DNA from: Acidimicrobiia bacterium
Lineage (GTDB): Bacteria > Actinomycetota > Acidimicrobiia > Spongiisociales > ZC4RG35
Length of the DNA: 24,959 bases
Direction of reading: 5' to 3'
Assembly: GCA_029865445.1 (NCBI GenBank)
Contig: JAOUGY010000007.1
Span: 1-24,959 of the forward strand
Positions 1-7,600 of this stretch are shown here, piece by piece. The notes under the pieces are model-generated. The model had not been told where the DNA came from. It searched no databases and was given only the letters and a program-made list of their open reading frames with translations. Every line of letters starts with the position of its first letter. Positions within the stretch are counted from its first letter, which is position 1. The position numbers were made by a program, and so were the translations under genes.

Positions 1-989
1 ACCGAGTTCGCACGGGCACCCGGCGAGAGCACCAGGTTGCGGTTGGTCTCGAACGCCGAGGATCGGGTCGCGTCATTTTCGATGCGAAGCAGCCCCGTGA
101 AGACAGATTGCGCTTGATCCTCGACCGCGCCTTTGAGATAGACCTCGCTCGAAGTGTTCTTGCCGATGTGATTCATGACCAGCCGATAGTCGAGAACTTG
201 TTCGTTCTCCCCGAAGTAGAGCCCGACCACGTCGGTCGAGGCCCCCGTACCCACCAGGTCGACGTCTAGGTCGAGCCGGGCGTAAGAGCTACCCAAACCG
301 ACTTCCCCGAGTTTGACGGATGCGTCACGGTCGATCTGCACGTGCTGTTGTGTCACGTTGGTCGCCAGCGGTCCCATCACCTGAGCGGTAGTGAATCGCA
401 GTCGAGCGGCGGGCCCCGCATCGAGCGAGATGTGGGGAACCTGGACGATCGGACCGTCAGCGCCGCGCAAGAGCACAAGGACCGACGCTTCGGCGTTCTC
501 CTCCAGGCGGACGACGATCGAAGGGAACGAGACGGTTCCGGGTTGGGTGGCCTGCACGTCGATGAGAACCGGACGCTCGAGCGTCACACCCTTCGGTACG
601 GTCAACACAACGGATTCGCCGGCGAAAGCCCTGTGGGCTGCCGCGAACTTGTCGCTGGTCGCCACCAGGTCGACGGCGTCGAGACGTGCCTCGAGTGCGG
701 CCCCGCCATCCATCTCCACGCTGGTCACGAATCCATCGATGACCATCGCTCGTCCTGCGGCGTCGGTGACAGCCCCGACGAAATCATCCGCCGGCAGAGC
801 CGAACCGGGACCCTCGGGGAGCGACAGGTCGGCGAGGTCGATGTCGAGATCGACATACCGCCAAGCCTCGTCCTTGGATGTGGGCATGGGGGTGGCGGCG
901 TACGTCTCGAACGAAGCGCGGCGTTCGCCGGCGTCATGGCCGGACGTTGCGATCAGCTGTTCGATGGTGTCGATGGTGAGGGGGCGCAC
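1..989 (-). CDS. sufD: Fe-S cluster assembly protein SufD (C-terminus cut by window edge)
   Basis: SufD is a structural subunit of the SufBCD scaffold that builds Fe-S clusters in the cytosol. I translated the minus strand by hand: a GTG start at 989 opens a frame that stays open to base 1 (about 329 residues; the family is usually 380-430, so the end lies outside). Visible family features are the early segment KDEAWRYVDLD and the late segments LVMNHIGKNTSSEVYLKG and NRNLVLSPGARANS, typical of the SufB/SufD beta-helix. GTG 989 is the first start after an in-frame TAG about 42 nt upstream and has a GGAG Shine-Dalgarno just before it. The gene is divergent from the uracil-DNA glycosylase at 1070, with a dyad operator candidate in between. 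sufC and the other suf genes are not in the window; they may lie to the left. Confidence 0.93.
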   Translation of the reverse strand, partial: MRPLTIDTIEQLIATSGHDAGERRASFETYAATPMPTSKDEAWRYVDLDIDLADLSLPEGPGSALPADDFVGAVTDAAGRAMVIDGFVTSVEMDGGAALEARLDAVDLVATSDKFAAAHRAFAGESVVLTVPKGVTLERPVLIDVQATQPGTVSFPSIVVRLEENAEASVLVLLRGADGPIVQVPHISLDAGPAARLRFTTAQVMGPLATNVTQQHVQIDRDASVKLGEVGLGSSYARLDLDVDLVGTGASTDVVGLYFGENEQVLDYRLVMNHIGKNTSSEVYLKGAVEDQAQSVFTGLLRIENDATRSSAFETNRNLVLSPGARANS

Positions 990-1026
990 AAGACTCCGAT
1001 ACGTGAACGCTCCGAATCGTAATTCG

Positions 1027-1042
1027 CACTATGGCGGTAGTG
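1027..1042. promoter_or_regulatory. Dyad operator candidate in the sufD/udg divergent promoter region
   Basis: The plus strand reads CACTATGGCGGTAGTG, an inverted repeat CACTA-N6-TAGTG. The same site with one base changed occurs upstream of sufB at 4646-4661, and the match runs on for six more bases (GAAATC). Weak -10-like hexamers for sufD (CATAGT within the site, or TACGAT at 1021-1016) overlap or adjoin it, as expected for a repressor site. Which regulator binds (SufR, Rrf2/IscR type or other) cannot be told from the sequence. Confidence 0.55.
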
Positions 1043-1057
1043 GAAATCCCGTCCGCC

Positions 1058-1063
1058 TAGGCT
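1058..1063 (+). promoter_or_regulatory. -10 element TAGGCT, leaderless start of udg
   Basis: A TANNNT hexamer ends 6 nt before the GTG start at 1070, so transcription would begin at or next to the start codon. There is no good Shine-Dalgarno, which fits a leaderless mRNA. The same geometry recurs at several other genes here. Confidence 0.5.
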
Positions 1064-1069
1064 GGCGGG

Positions 1070-1732
1070 GTGTTCGAGGTCAGAGATCTGATCGACTGCC
1101 GAGCCTGCCCCCGGCTCGTTCACTGGCGGGAATCGGTGGCTTCGGCAAAACGAGCGGCTTTCGCCGATCAGGACTACTGGGGCAGGCCCGTCCCCGGGCT
1201 CGGCGATCCGGACGCTCCTCTGTTCCTCGTGGGATTGGCACCGGCCGCCCACGGCGCCAACCGGACCGGTCGGATGTTCACAGGCGACCGGTCGGGCGAC
1301 TTTCTCTTCAGTTCGCTCCACCGGCTGGGTATGGCGAACCAACCCACCTCGATCGACTTCGACGACGGCCTCGAGTTGACCGGGGTGTACATCACGTCAG
1401 CCGTCAAATGTGCTCCACCCGCCAACAAGCCCACCGCCATCGAACAGGACACCTGCGGGCGCTGGCTCGCCGCCGAGCTCGACCGAGGCCCACGCGTGAT
1501 CGTGGCACTCGGCGGTCTCGCCTTCGGCCGGGTCGTGAGGATGGGAGCTCAGCTCGGCTGGGGGCCTCCGGTTCAACCGGCCAAGTTCGGTCATGGCGTC
1601 CGAACCCGTTTCGAAACCGGCCCCGAGATGTTCGGGTGCTACCACCCGAGCCAGCAGAACACCTTCACCGGACGGCTGACGCCGGACATGTTCGACTCGG
1701 TGCTGGGAGACGCACTCTTGGCCGCCCGCTGA
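1070..1732 (+). CDS. Family 5 uracil-DNA glycosylase (UdgB type, Fe-S containing)
   Basis: The protein (220 aa) removes uracil, and in studied family 5 enzymes also other deaminated bases, from DNA to start base-excision repair. Motif A, GLAPAAHGANRTGR (55-68), is the family 5 signature with no Asp or Asn at the usual water-activating position. Motif B is HPSQQN (192-197). Four cysteines, C10, C13, C114 and C129, match the [4Fe-4S] ligands of the family. The start is GTG with no clear Shine-Dalgarno, preceded by a -10 hexamer that suggests a leaderless mRNA. The gene is divergent from sufD and shares its 80-bp promoter region, so an Fe-S enzyme sits beside Fe-S assembly genes. Family is certain; substrate range is inferred. 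Confidence 0.93.
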   Translation: MFEVRDLIDCRACPRLVHWRESVASAKRAAFADQDYWGRPVPGLGDPDAPLFLVGLAPAAHGANRTGRMFTGDRSGDFLFSSLHRLGMANQPTSIDFDDGLELTGVYITSAVKCAPPANKPTAIEQDTCGRWLAAELDRGPRVIVALGGLAFGRVVRMGAQLGWGPPVQPAKFGHGVRTRFETGPEMFGCYHPSQQNTFTGRLTPDMFDSVLGDALLAAR

Positions 1733-1744
1733 CCGGGTCGCGAC

Positions 1745-1765
1745 ATTTCCACAGTTTTGTCCACA
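1745..1765 (+). promoter_or_regulatory. DnaA-box-like pair upstream of the sigma factor gene
   Basis: TTGTCCACA at 1757-1765 is an exact match to the DnaA box typical of high-GC Actinobacteria. ATTTCCACA at 1745-1753 matches the general box TTATCCACA at 7 of 9 positions, 12 bp away in the same orientation. They lie 60-80 bp before the sigma factor start. There is no AT-rich unwinding region and no dnaA or dnaN, so this is not an origin. Confidence 0.35.
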
Positions 1766-1825
1766 GATTTCTCTTTCCTGGAAGGCTTTGGCTGATTAAC
1801 GTTGCCCCAGAAATTGGGGGTTTCA

Positions 1826-2758
1826 ATGCACAAGCGCCGGCGCTCGGGGGCCTCGGTGGCTGACACCATCGGGCTGTACCTCGACGAGGTTTCGTCTCAC
1901 GTTCTCCTCACGGCTGAGGATGAGGTTGCACTCGCTCGGGCCATCGAAGATGGACGCAGAGCCGAGATCGTCCTCGAAACGGAGCACGATCTCACAGCGA
2001 TCCGACGGAGCGAACTCGAACAGCACGTCGACGCCGGCTACGAGGCAAAGATGATGTTCATCCGGGCGAACCTCCGGCTCGTGATCTCGATCGCCAAGCG
2101 GTACACCGGACGCGGCCTCGACCTGCTCGACCTCATCCAAGAGGGAAACATGGGCCTGATTCGGGCCGTCGAGAAGTTCGACTGGCGCAAAGGCTTCAAA
2201 TTCTCGACGTACGCGACGTGGTGGATCCGTCAGGCGATCACCCGCGGCCTCGGCAACTCTGCACGAACAATCCGCCTACCCGTGCACATGGTCGATGTCG
2301 TCCGGACCGTCCAGGACAGCGTCCAACTGCTCGCCGAAGAGCTCCATCGCCCACCGACGGTAGAGGAGATCTGCGAGATATCGGGGCTCACACCTGAACG
2401 GGTGGCCGTCGCTCTCGACGCCCCGACGGACACGGTGTCCCTCGATCGCCCGGTCGGCGAGGACGGCGACTCCGAGCTCCATGAGTTCGTCATCGATCTC
2501 AGGACACGAGACCCCTTTGTCGCCGCAGCCGAGACGATGCGCAAGACCCAGGTCGACGAGGCTGTCACTCATCTCGACGAACCCGACCGGACGGTGATCA
2601 CGCTCAGATTCGGGATCGACGGCGATGACCCTTGGACGCTGTCTGCCGTCGGCAAACACCTCGGGATCACGCGGGAGAGAGTCCGTCAGATCGAAGCGCG
2701 CGCCCTTGCCAAGCTCCGCCATCCGTCGTGCGGCCTCGACCTGGAATCACTTCTCTGA
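1826..2758 (+). CDS. RNA polymerase sigma factor, sigma-70 family, RpoD-like
   Basis: The protein (310 aa from the ATG at 1826) directs RNA polymerase to promoters. Region 1.2 is near the N-terminus (DTIGLYLDEVSSHVLLTAED). Region 2 is at about 80-140, with the RpoD-type core segments RANLRLVISIAKRYTGRG, DLIQEGNMGLIRAVEKFDW and FSTYATWWIRQAI. Region 3 follows, and region 4.2 near the end has the helix-turn-helix ITRERVRQIEARALAKLR. There is no acidic region 1.1 and the length is close to group 2 factors, so it may be a group 2 rather than the main housekeeping factor. A frame from TTG at 1802 is possible, but ATG 1826 has a GGGGG ribosome site 6 nt upstream. A -10-like TAACGT lies at 1797-1802, and DnaA-box-like sites lie upstream. 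Confidence 0.92.
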   Translation: MHKRRRSGASVADTIGLYLDEVSSHVLLTAEDEVALARAIEDGRRAEIVLETEHDLTAIRRSELEQHVDAGYEAKMMFIRANLRLVISIAKRYTGRGLDLLDLIQEGNMGLIRAVEKFDWRKGFKFSTYATWWIRQAITRGLGNSARTIRLPVHMVDVVRTVQDSVQLLAEELHRPPTVEEICEISGLTPERVAVALDAPTDTVSLDRPVGEDGDSELHEFVIDLRTRDPFVAAAETMRKTQVDEAVTHLDEPDRTVITLRFGIDGDDPWTLSAVGKHLGITRERVRQIEARALAKLRHPSCGLDLESLL

Positions 2759-2772
2759 GCCGCGATCTCGGG

Positions 2773-2778
2773 TAGATT
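2773..2778 (+). promoter_or_regulatory. -10 element TAGATT for the small membrane protein
   Basis: The hexamer ends 10 nt before the ATG at 2789, giving a transcript with almost no leader. It lies just after the sigma factor stop, so the downstream gene may have its own promoter. Confidence 0.35.
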
Positions 2779-2788
2779 CTGACCCCTG

Positions 2789-3106
2789 ATGGACTTCCCT
2801 CCTGACATGGTCTCAGCGATTCTGAAGGTCGCCGCCATCGCCGGTATCGCCGGTATCGTCGGCGGTCTGATCGGGAGTCTCCGCGCATCTCTCTTCGGAT
2901 CCCTGCTCATGGGTGCCCTGGGCGGGCTCTCGCTTTCGGCGATCGTCAACATCGCCGGCATCGATCCCTTCTCGGACAGCGTCCTCATGGATGCGGGAGC
3001 CGGATTCTCCTACGCCTGGGCGGCGATCGGCGGAGCCTTCCTCGGCTACGTCGTCACGAAGTCGAGCGGATCGGGCAGGAAGAACCAGCGCTGGCGCCGC
3101 AGCTGA
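2789..3106 (+). CDS. Small glycine-rich membrane protein, function unknown
   Basis: I do not recognise the family. The 105-residue product has about three hydrophobic stretches: 10-30 (rich in AGIAGIVGG), 34-56 (GSLLMGALGGLSLSAIVNIAG) and 68-90 (AGFSYAWAAIGGAFLGYVV). It ends in a basic tail (SGRKNQRWRRS) that would face the cytoplasm under the positive-inside rule. The small-residue spacing suggests tightly packed helices. It begins 30 bp after the sigma factor stop on the same strand, so it could be read together with it or from its own -10 at 2773. It is convergent with sufB, 98 bp away. It does not look like an anti-sigma factor, because it has no cytoplasmic binding domain. Confidence 0.75.
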   Translation: MDFPPDMVSAILKVAAIAGIAGIVGGLIGSLRASLFGSLLMGALGGLSLSAIVNIAGIDPFSDSVLMDAGAGFSYAWAAIGGAFLGYVVTKSSGSGRKNQRWRRS

Positions 3107-3173
3107 CCCGAGTCACCAGTCGCCCGATGACCCATAGACCCGGTCACTGTCCAACCATCGAGCTGCAGACCCG

Positions 3174-3205
3174 ATGACGGGTCCAACAAGGCGGGGTCCC
3201 GTCGT
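3174..3205. terminator. Possible bidirectional terminator hairpin
   Basis: ATGACGGG (3174-3181) can pair with CCCGTCGT (3198-3205), with one G-U pair, around a 16-nt loop. It lies between the convergent small membrane gene and sufB and overlaps the sufB stop. There is no T-tract and the loop is long, so support is weak. Confidence 0.25.
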
Positions 3206-4617
3206 TATCCGATGGCTCCGGATTCGGCCATGTTCAACTCGATGAGCCTGTTCATCTCCACCGCGTACTCCATCGGGAGTTCTTTGACGATTGGTTCGAT
3301 GAAACCGGCAACGATCAGCGAGGTGGCTTGCTCCTCGGTGAGTCCACGGCTCATGAGATAGAAGAGCTGTTCCTCTCCCACCTTGGACACCGTTGCTTCA
3401 TGGCCGATCTCGGCGTCGTTCTCCTCGATTTCCATGTACGGATACGTATCCGATCGACTCTGATCGTCGAGGATCAAGGCGTCGCACCGAACGAAACTCT
3501 TGGCATTGGACGCACCCGGCTCGACCCGCACGAGACCTCGATACCCTGCTCGCCCGCCGCCTTTCGAGATGGATTTCGAGATGATGGTCGAGGTGGTACC
3601 CGGGGCTACGTGGACCATCTTGGCGCCGGCGTCCTGATGCTGGCCCTCTCCGGCGAACGCGATCGACAAGACCTCCCCGTGCGCGCCCGGCTCCATCAGC
3701 CACACCGCCGGGTACTTCATCGTCAGCTTCGAACCGAGGTTTCCGTCGATCCACTCCATCGTGGCGTTCGCATACGCCACGGCACGCTTGGTGACGAGGT
3801 TGTACACGTTGTTCGACCAGTTCTGGATCGTGCTGTACCGGCAGCGTCCGCCGGCCTTCACCACGATCTCCACCACCGCGGAGTGCAGCGAATCGGTGGA
3901 ATAGATGGGCGCCGAACACCCCTCCACGTAGTGGCAGTACGCGTCCTCATCGATGATGATGAGGGTCCTCTCGAACTGACCCATGTTCTCCGAGTTGATC
4001 CGGAAGTACGCCTGCAAAGGCTGGTCGACCTTGACCCCCGGCGGCACGTAGATGAACGAACCGCCCGACCACACGGCCGAATTGAGGGCCGCGAACTTGT
4101 TGTCGTTGGGGGGGATGATCGTGCCGAAGTACTCCTGCACGATCTCGGGATATTCCCTCACCGCCGTGTCCATATCGCAGAACAACACACCGAGTTCCTC
4201 TAGGTCCTCTCGGTTGCGGTGGTACACGACCTCCGACTCGTATTGAGCGGTTACCCCGGCGAGATACTTGCGCTCTGCTTCGGGGATGCCCAGCTTCTCG
4301 TAGGTCTGTTTGATGGACTCAGGAACCATGTCCCAGTCTTTGGCCTGGGCGTCGGTCGGCTTGACGTAGTAGTAGATGTCGTCGAAATCGATCTCGTCGA
4401 GCGCACCACCGCCACCCCACGACGGGATCGGCTTGGCGAGGAAGCGCTTGTACGCCTTGAGACGGAAGTCGAGCATCCAGTCGGGTTCCCCTTTGATGCG
4501 CGACATCTCCCGGATGATCTCCTCGTCCAATCCCTTTTGGGGCTTGAAGACGTAATCATCCTCCGAGTCGTGCCAGCCGAGCTTGTAGGCACCGAGATCG
4601 ATGTCAACTGTCGCCAT
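3205..4617 (-). CDS. sufB: Fe-S cluster assembly protein SufB
   Basis: SufB (470 aa) is the scaffold subunit of SufBCD on which the nascent Fe-S cluster forms. The whole length matches the family, including PPNDNKFAALNSAVWSGGSF, IQNWSNNVYNLVTKR and the beta-helix core. C378 (in FVRCDALIL) and the HE pair 406-407 (in GHEATVS) are 29 residues apart (C to E), the same spacing as C405 and E434 of E. coli SufB, which are needed for cluster assembly. The ATG at 4617 has an AGGAA ribosome site 7 nt upstream. It stands alone here: sufD is 2.2 kb away past three opposite-strand genes, and gltB ends 70 bp upstream. A dyad like the one before sufD lies 29 bp before the start, suggesting its own regulated promoter. 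Confidence 0.97.
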   Translation of the reverse strand: MATVDIDLGAYKLGWHDSEDDYVFKPQKGLDEEIIREMSRIKGEPDWMLDFRLKAYKRFLAKPIPSWGGGGALDEIDFDDIYYYVKPTDAQAKDWDMVPESIKQTYEKLGIPEAERKYLAGVTAQYESEVVYHRNREDLEELGVLFCDMDTAVREYPEIVQEYFGTIIPPNDNKFAALNSAVWSGGSFIYVPPGVKVDQPLQAYFRINSENMGQFERTLIIIDEDAYCHYVEGCSAPIYSTDSLHSAVVEIVVKAGGRCRYSTIQNWSNNVYNLVTKRAVAYANATMEWIDGNLGSKLTMKYPAVWLMEPGAHGEVLSIAFAGEGQHQDAGAKMVHVAPGTTSTIISKSISKGGGRAGYRGLVRVEPGASNAKSFVRCDALILDDQSRSDTYPYMEIEENDAEIGHEATVSKVGEEQLFYLMSRGLTEEQATSLIVAGFIEPIVKELPMEYAVEMNRLIELNMAESGAIG

Positions 4618-4645
4618 CGGGTGGTTCCTTCCAGAATCCGATTTC

Positions 4646-4661
4646 CACTACCGCCGTAGTG
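4646..4661. promoter_or_regulatory. Dyad operator candidate upstream of sufB
   Basis: CACTACCGCCGTAGTG has 6-bp perfect arms (CACTAC/GTAGTG) around a 4-bp centre. It lies 29-44 bp before the sufB start. On the sufB strand a -10-like TACACT overlaps its upstream arm. It is the partner of the site at 1027-1042; a 22-base stretch including it differs at one base between the two loci. Confidence 0.6.
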
Positions 4662-4687
4662 TATAGACCTGACGGCGAAACCGGAAC

Positions 4688-7600
4688 TCAGGACTGGCGG
4701 GCCGTCGACGCCAACACCGGGACCTGAAGGTGGGATCCGGCCCGGAGAACCCAGAACCGATCGACCTGACGTTCCCACATCTCCAGGAGCTGGGCCGCCA
4801 CCAGGCTGTCGGTCTCCTGGACGTGTTCTTCGACGAGGGCCCGGATCTCGGTTGCTTCCGCATCCAGCGGGCGTCGCATAGAAGGCGACGTCTCCGCCAG
4901 GTACCGGCCCAGCGTCACGTTTGGATCCCAGATGTAGGCGACGCCACCCGTCATCCCGGCGGCGACGTTGCGACCGACCGGTCCCAGGATCACGATGACG
5001 CCACCCGTCATGTATTCGCAGGCATGATCGGAGACGCCCTCGACCACCGCGGTTCCTCCCGAGTTGCGTACCGCAAAGCGCTGCCCGACGGCGCCTGCGA
5101 TGAACGCCCGACCTCCGGTGGCCCCGTAGAGACAGGCATTTCCGCCTGCCTGAGGCACGCCGGAACCGTCTCCACGGCGCGGAACGACCACCAGCCGTCC
5201 GCCGCCCATCCCCTTCCCCACGTAGTCGTTGGCGGTCCCGTTCAGCCGCAACGTGACGCCGCGGGACAAGAACGCACCGAAGCTCTGACCGGCGATACCG
5301 GAAAGACGGATGTCGATCGTGCCGTCCTCCAACCCTGTGTCGCCATATCGAGCGGCGATCTCGCCCGAAACCCGGGCACCGATGGTTCGATCGACGTTCG
5401 AGATCGGATACGAGACCGAGGCCGGCTTCCCCTGCTCGATCGATTCGAACAACTCGGTGACGAGCCTGTCCGACAATGTCGAGAGCTCCATCTTCCGGAA
5501 CCCGGGGTGCCGGAGCCGACCTTCCGCCCGAACCAACAGTGGCGCCAGGCCCGCGGCGACGGGATGGTCGATTGCCTCCAGTAGGTCGGCCCGCCCGATG
5601 ATCTCGCCCAGAGTCTTCGCCCCCAGCGCGGCAAGGTGGTGGCGAACCTCCTCGGCGATCAGCCTGAGCAGGGCTACGACCTGCTCGGCGGCACCCGTGA
5701 ATTTGGCCCGGAGGTCCTCGCGCTGGGTGGCGATCCCCACCGGACAAGTGTTCAGGTGGCACTGCCGCACCATCTTGCATCCCAGGGCGATGAGCGGAAG
5801 CGTCCCCCATCCGAACCGCTCTGCACCCAGCAGAGCAGCAATCACGACGTCGCGTCCCGTTCGGAGCCCACCGTCGGTCTCGAGGGCCACCACCGAACGG
5901 AGGCCGTTGGCGACCAGCGTCTGATGCGCCTCGGCGAGCCCGATCTCCCACGGCGACCCGGCGTGTTTCACCGACTCGAGCGGCGAGGCGCCCGTGCCGC
6001 CATCGGCCCCGGAGATGAGAATCGCATCTGCCCGCGCCTTGGCGACTCCGACGGCGACGGTGCCGACGCCTGGCTCGGAGACCAGCTTCACCGACACCCG
6101 GGCGGTCGACTTGAAGGCCTTCAGGTCGTAGATCAGTTGTGCGAGATCTTCGATGGAGTAGATGTCGTGATGCGGCGGCGGAGAGATGAGGCTGACTCCG
6201 GGCTCGGTGTGTCGGAGGCGGGCTATCTCCTCGGTCACCTTGAACCCGGGGATCTGGCCGCCCTCCCCGGGCTTGGAACCCTGGGCCATCTTGATCTGGA
6301 GTTCCTCGGCGGACGCCAGGTAGCCCGGCGTCACTCCAAAACGACCCGAGGCGACCTGTTTGATGGCCGAGTTGCGAGGCGTGTCGAATCGTTCGGCATC
6401 CTCACCACCCTCACCAGAGTTCGACATCGCCCCGATCTGATTCATCGCCTCGGCGAGCGCCTCGTGGGTCTCTTTCGACACGGCACCGTGGGACATGGCA
6501 GCAGTCACGAACCGGCGCATGATTCGATCGGCGGGCTCCACCTCGTCGAGCGGCACAGGACGGCGTTCCACGAATCGGAGGAGATCCCGGATCTGAGAAG
6601 GATCCCGCTCCTCGATCTTCTCCACATACTGTTGCCAGTCGGCGTACTCGCCGGACCGTACGGCCTTCTGGACGGCCAGCACCACAGCCGGGCTCGTGAT
6701 GTGGAACGAACCCCCGCGACGCTGCTTGTAGAACCCGCCGACGGACTCCTCGCCCGACTCGTACCCGGCGTGAAGCGACAGGACCCGGGATGCGATGTCT
6801 TCGAGGGAGCGGCCCGAAATCCTGACCGGTGTGTTGCGGAAGGCCAGGTCGATGATCTCGGGATTCAACCCGATCCCCTCGAACAGCTCGCTCCCCCGAT
6901 AGGCCGATACGGTACAGATACCCATCTTCGACATCACCTTGAGCAATCCCGACTGGAGGGCCGACCGGTAGTTCTCCTGGGCCACGACGGGGTCCACGTG
7001 GAGGTCGTCGGATTCTGCGAGCTGACGCACCGTCTCGATCGCGAGGTAGGGGTTCACGGCGGAGGCGCCCACTCCGATGAGGCAGGCGAGGTCATGGGAA
7101 TCCCGGGTCTCTCCCGACACGGCCACGATCGAAGCCCGCATCCTTATTCCGGCATCGATCAAGTGATGGTGCACCGCACCGACCGCCAGCATCATTGGGA
7201 TGGGTGCGAGCGTGCCGTCCGTCTCCCAATCCGAGAGAACGATGATCTGCGAACCCTGCGCCACCGCCTCGGCCGCCTCCCGACAGATCTCGTCGAGGCG
7301 TTCGCGAACACCACCGGGTCCATCGGCTGCCTTCCAGACGGCGGCGATCCAGTGGGCTCGATACCTGGGGGCGTCGACGATCCGCATGAGCTCGGTATGC
7401 GACAAGATCGGAGACGCCAGCTCCACGAGGTGGGCGATCTGTGGGGTCTCCTCCAACATCGATCCACGCCGGCCCATGTAGGTGCGCAGCGACATCACCA
7501 TGTGCTCGCGGATCGGGTCCATCGGCGGGTTCGTCACCTGGGCGAACGCCTGCTGAAAATATTGCGTCAGCCGTCGGGGCTCGCCGGCCAGGGCAGCCAA

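Noticed and set aside
1745..1765. Replication origin
   Set aside because: Only two DnaA-like boxes, no AT-rich unwinding region, and neither dnaA nor dnaN nearby.
391..1863. Plus-strand open frame of 490 codons
   Set aside because: It is antisense to sufD and out of frame with the glycosylase, both well supported.
4251..5951. Minus-strand open frame of 566 codons
   Set aside because: It runs across the gltB-sufB junction in another frame; the composition is Arg/Ser-rich and both real genes are clear.
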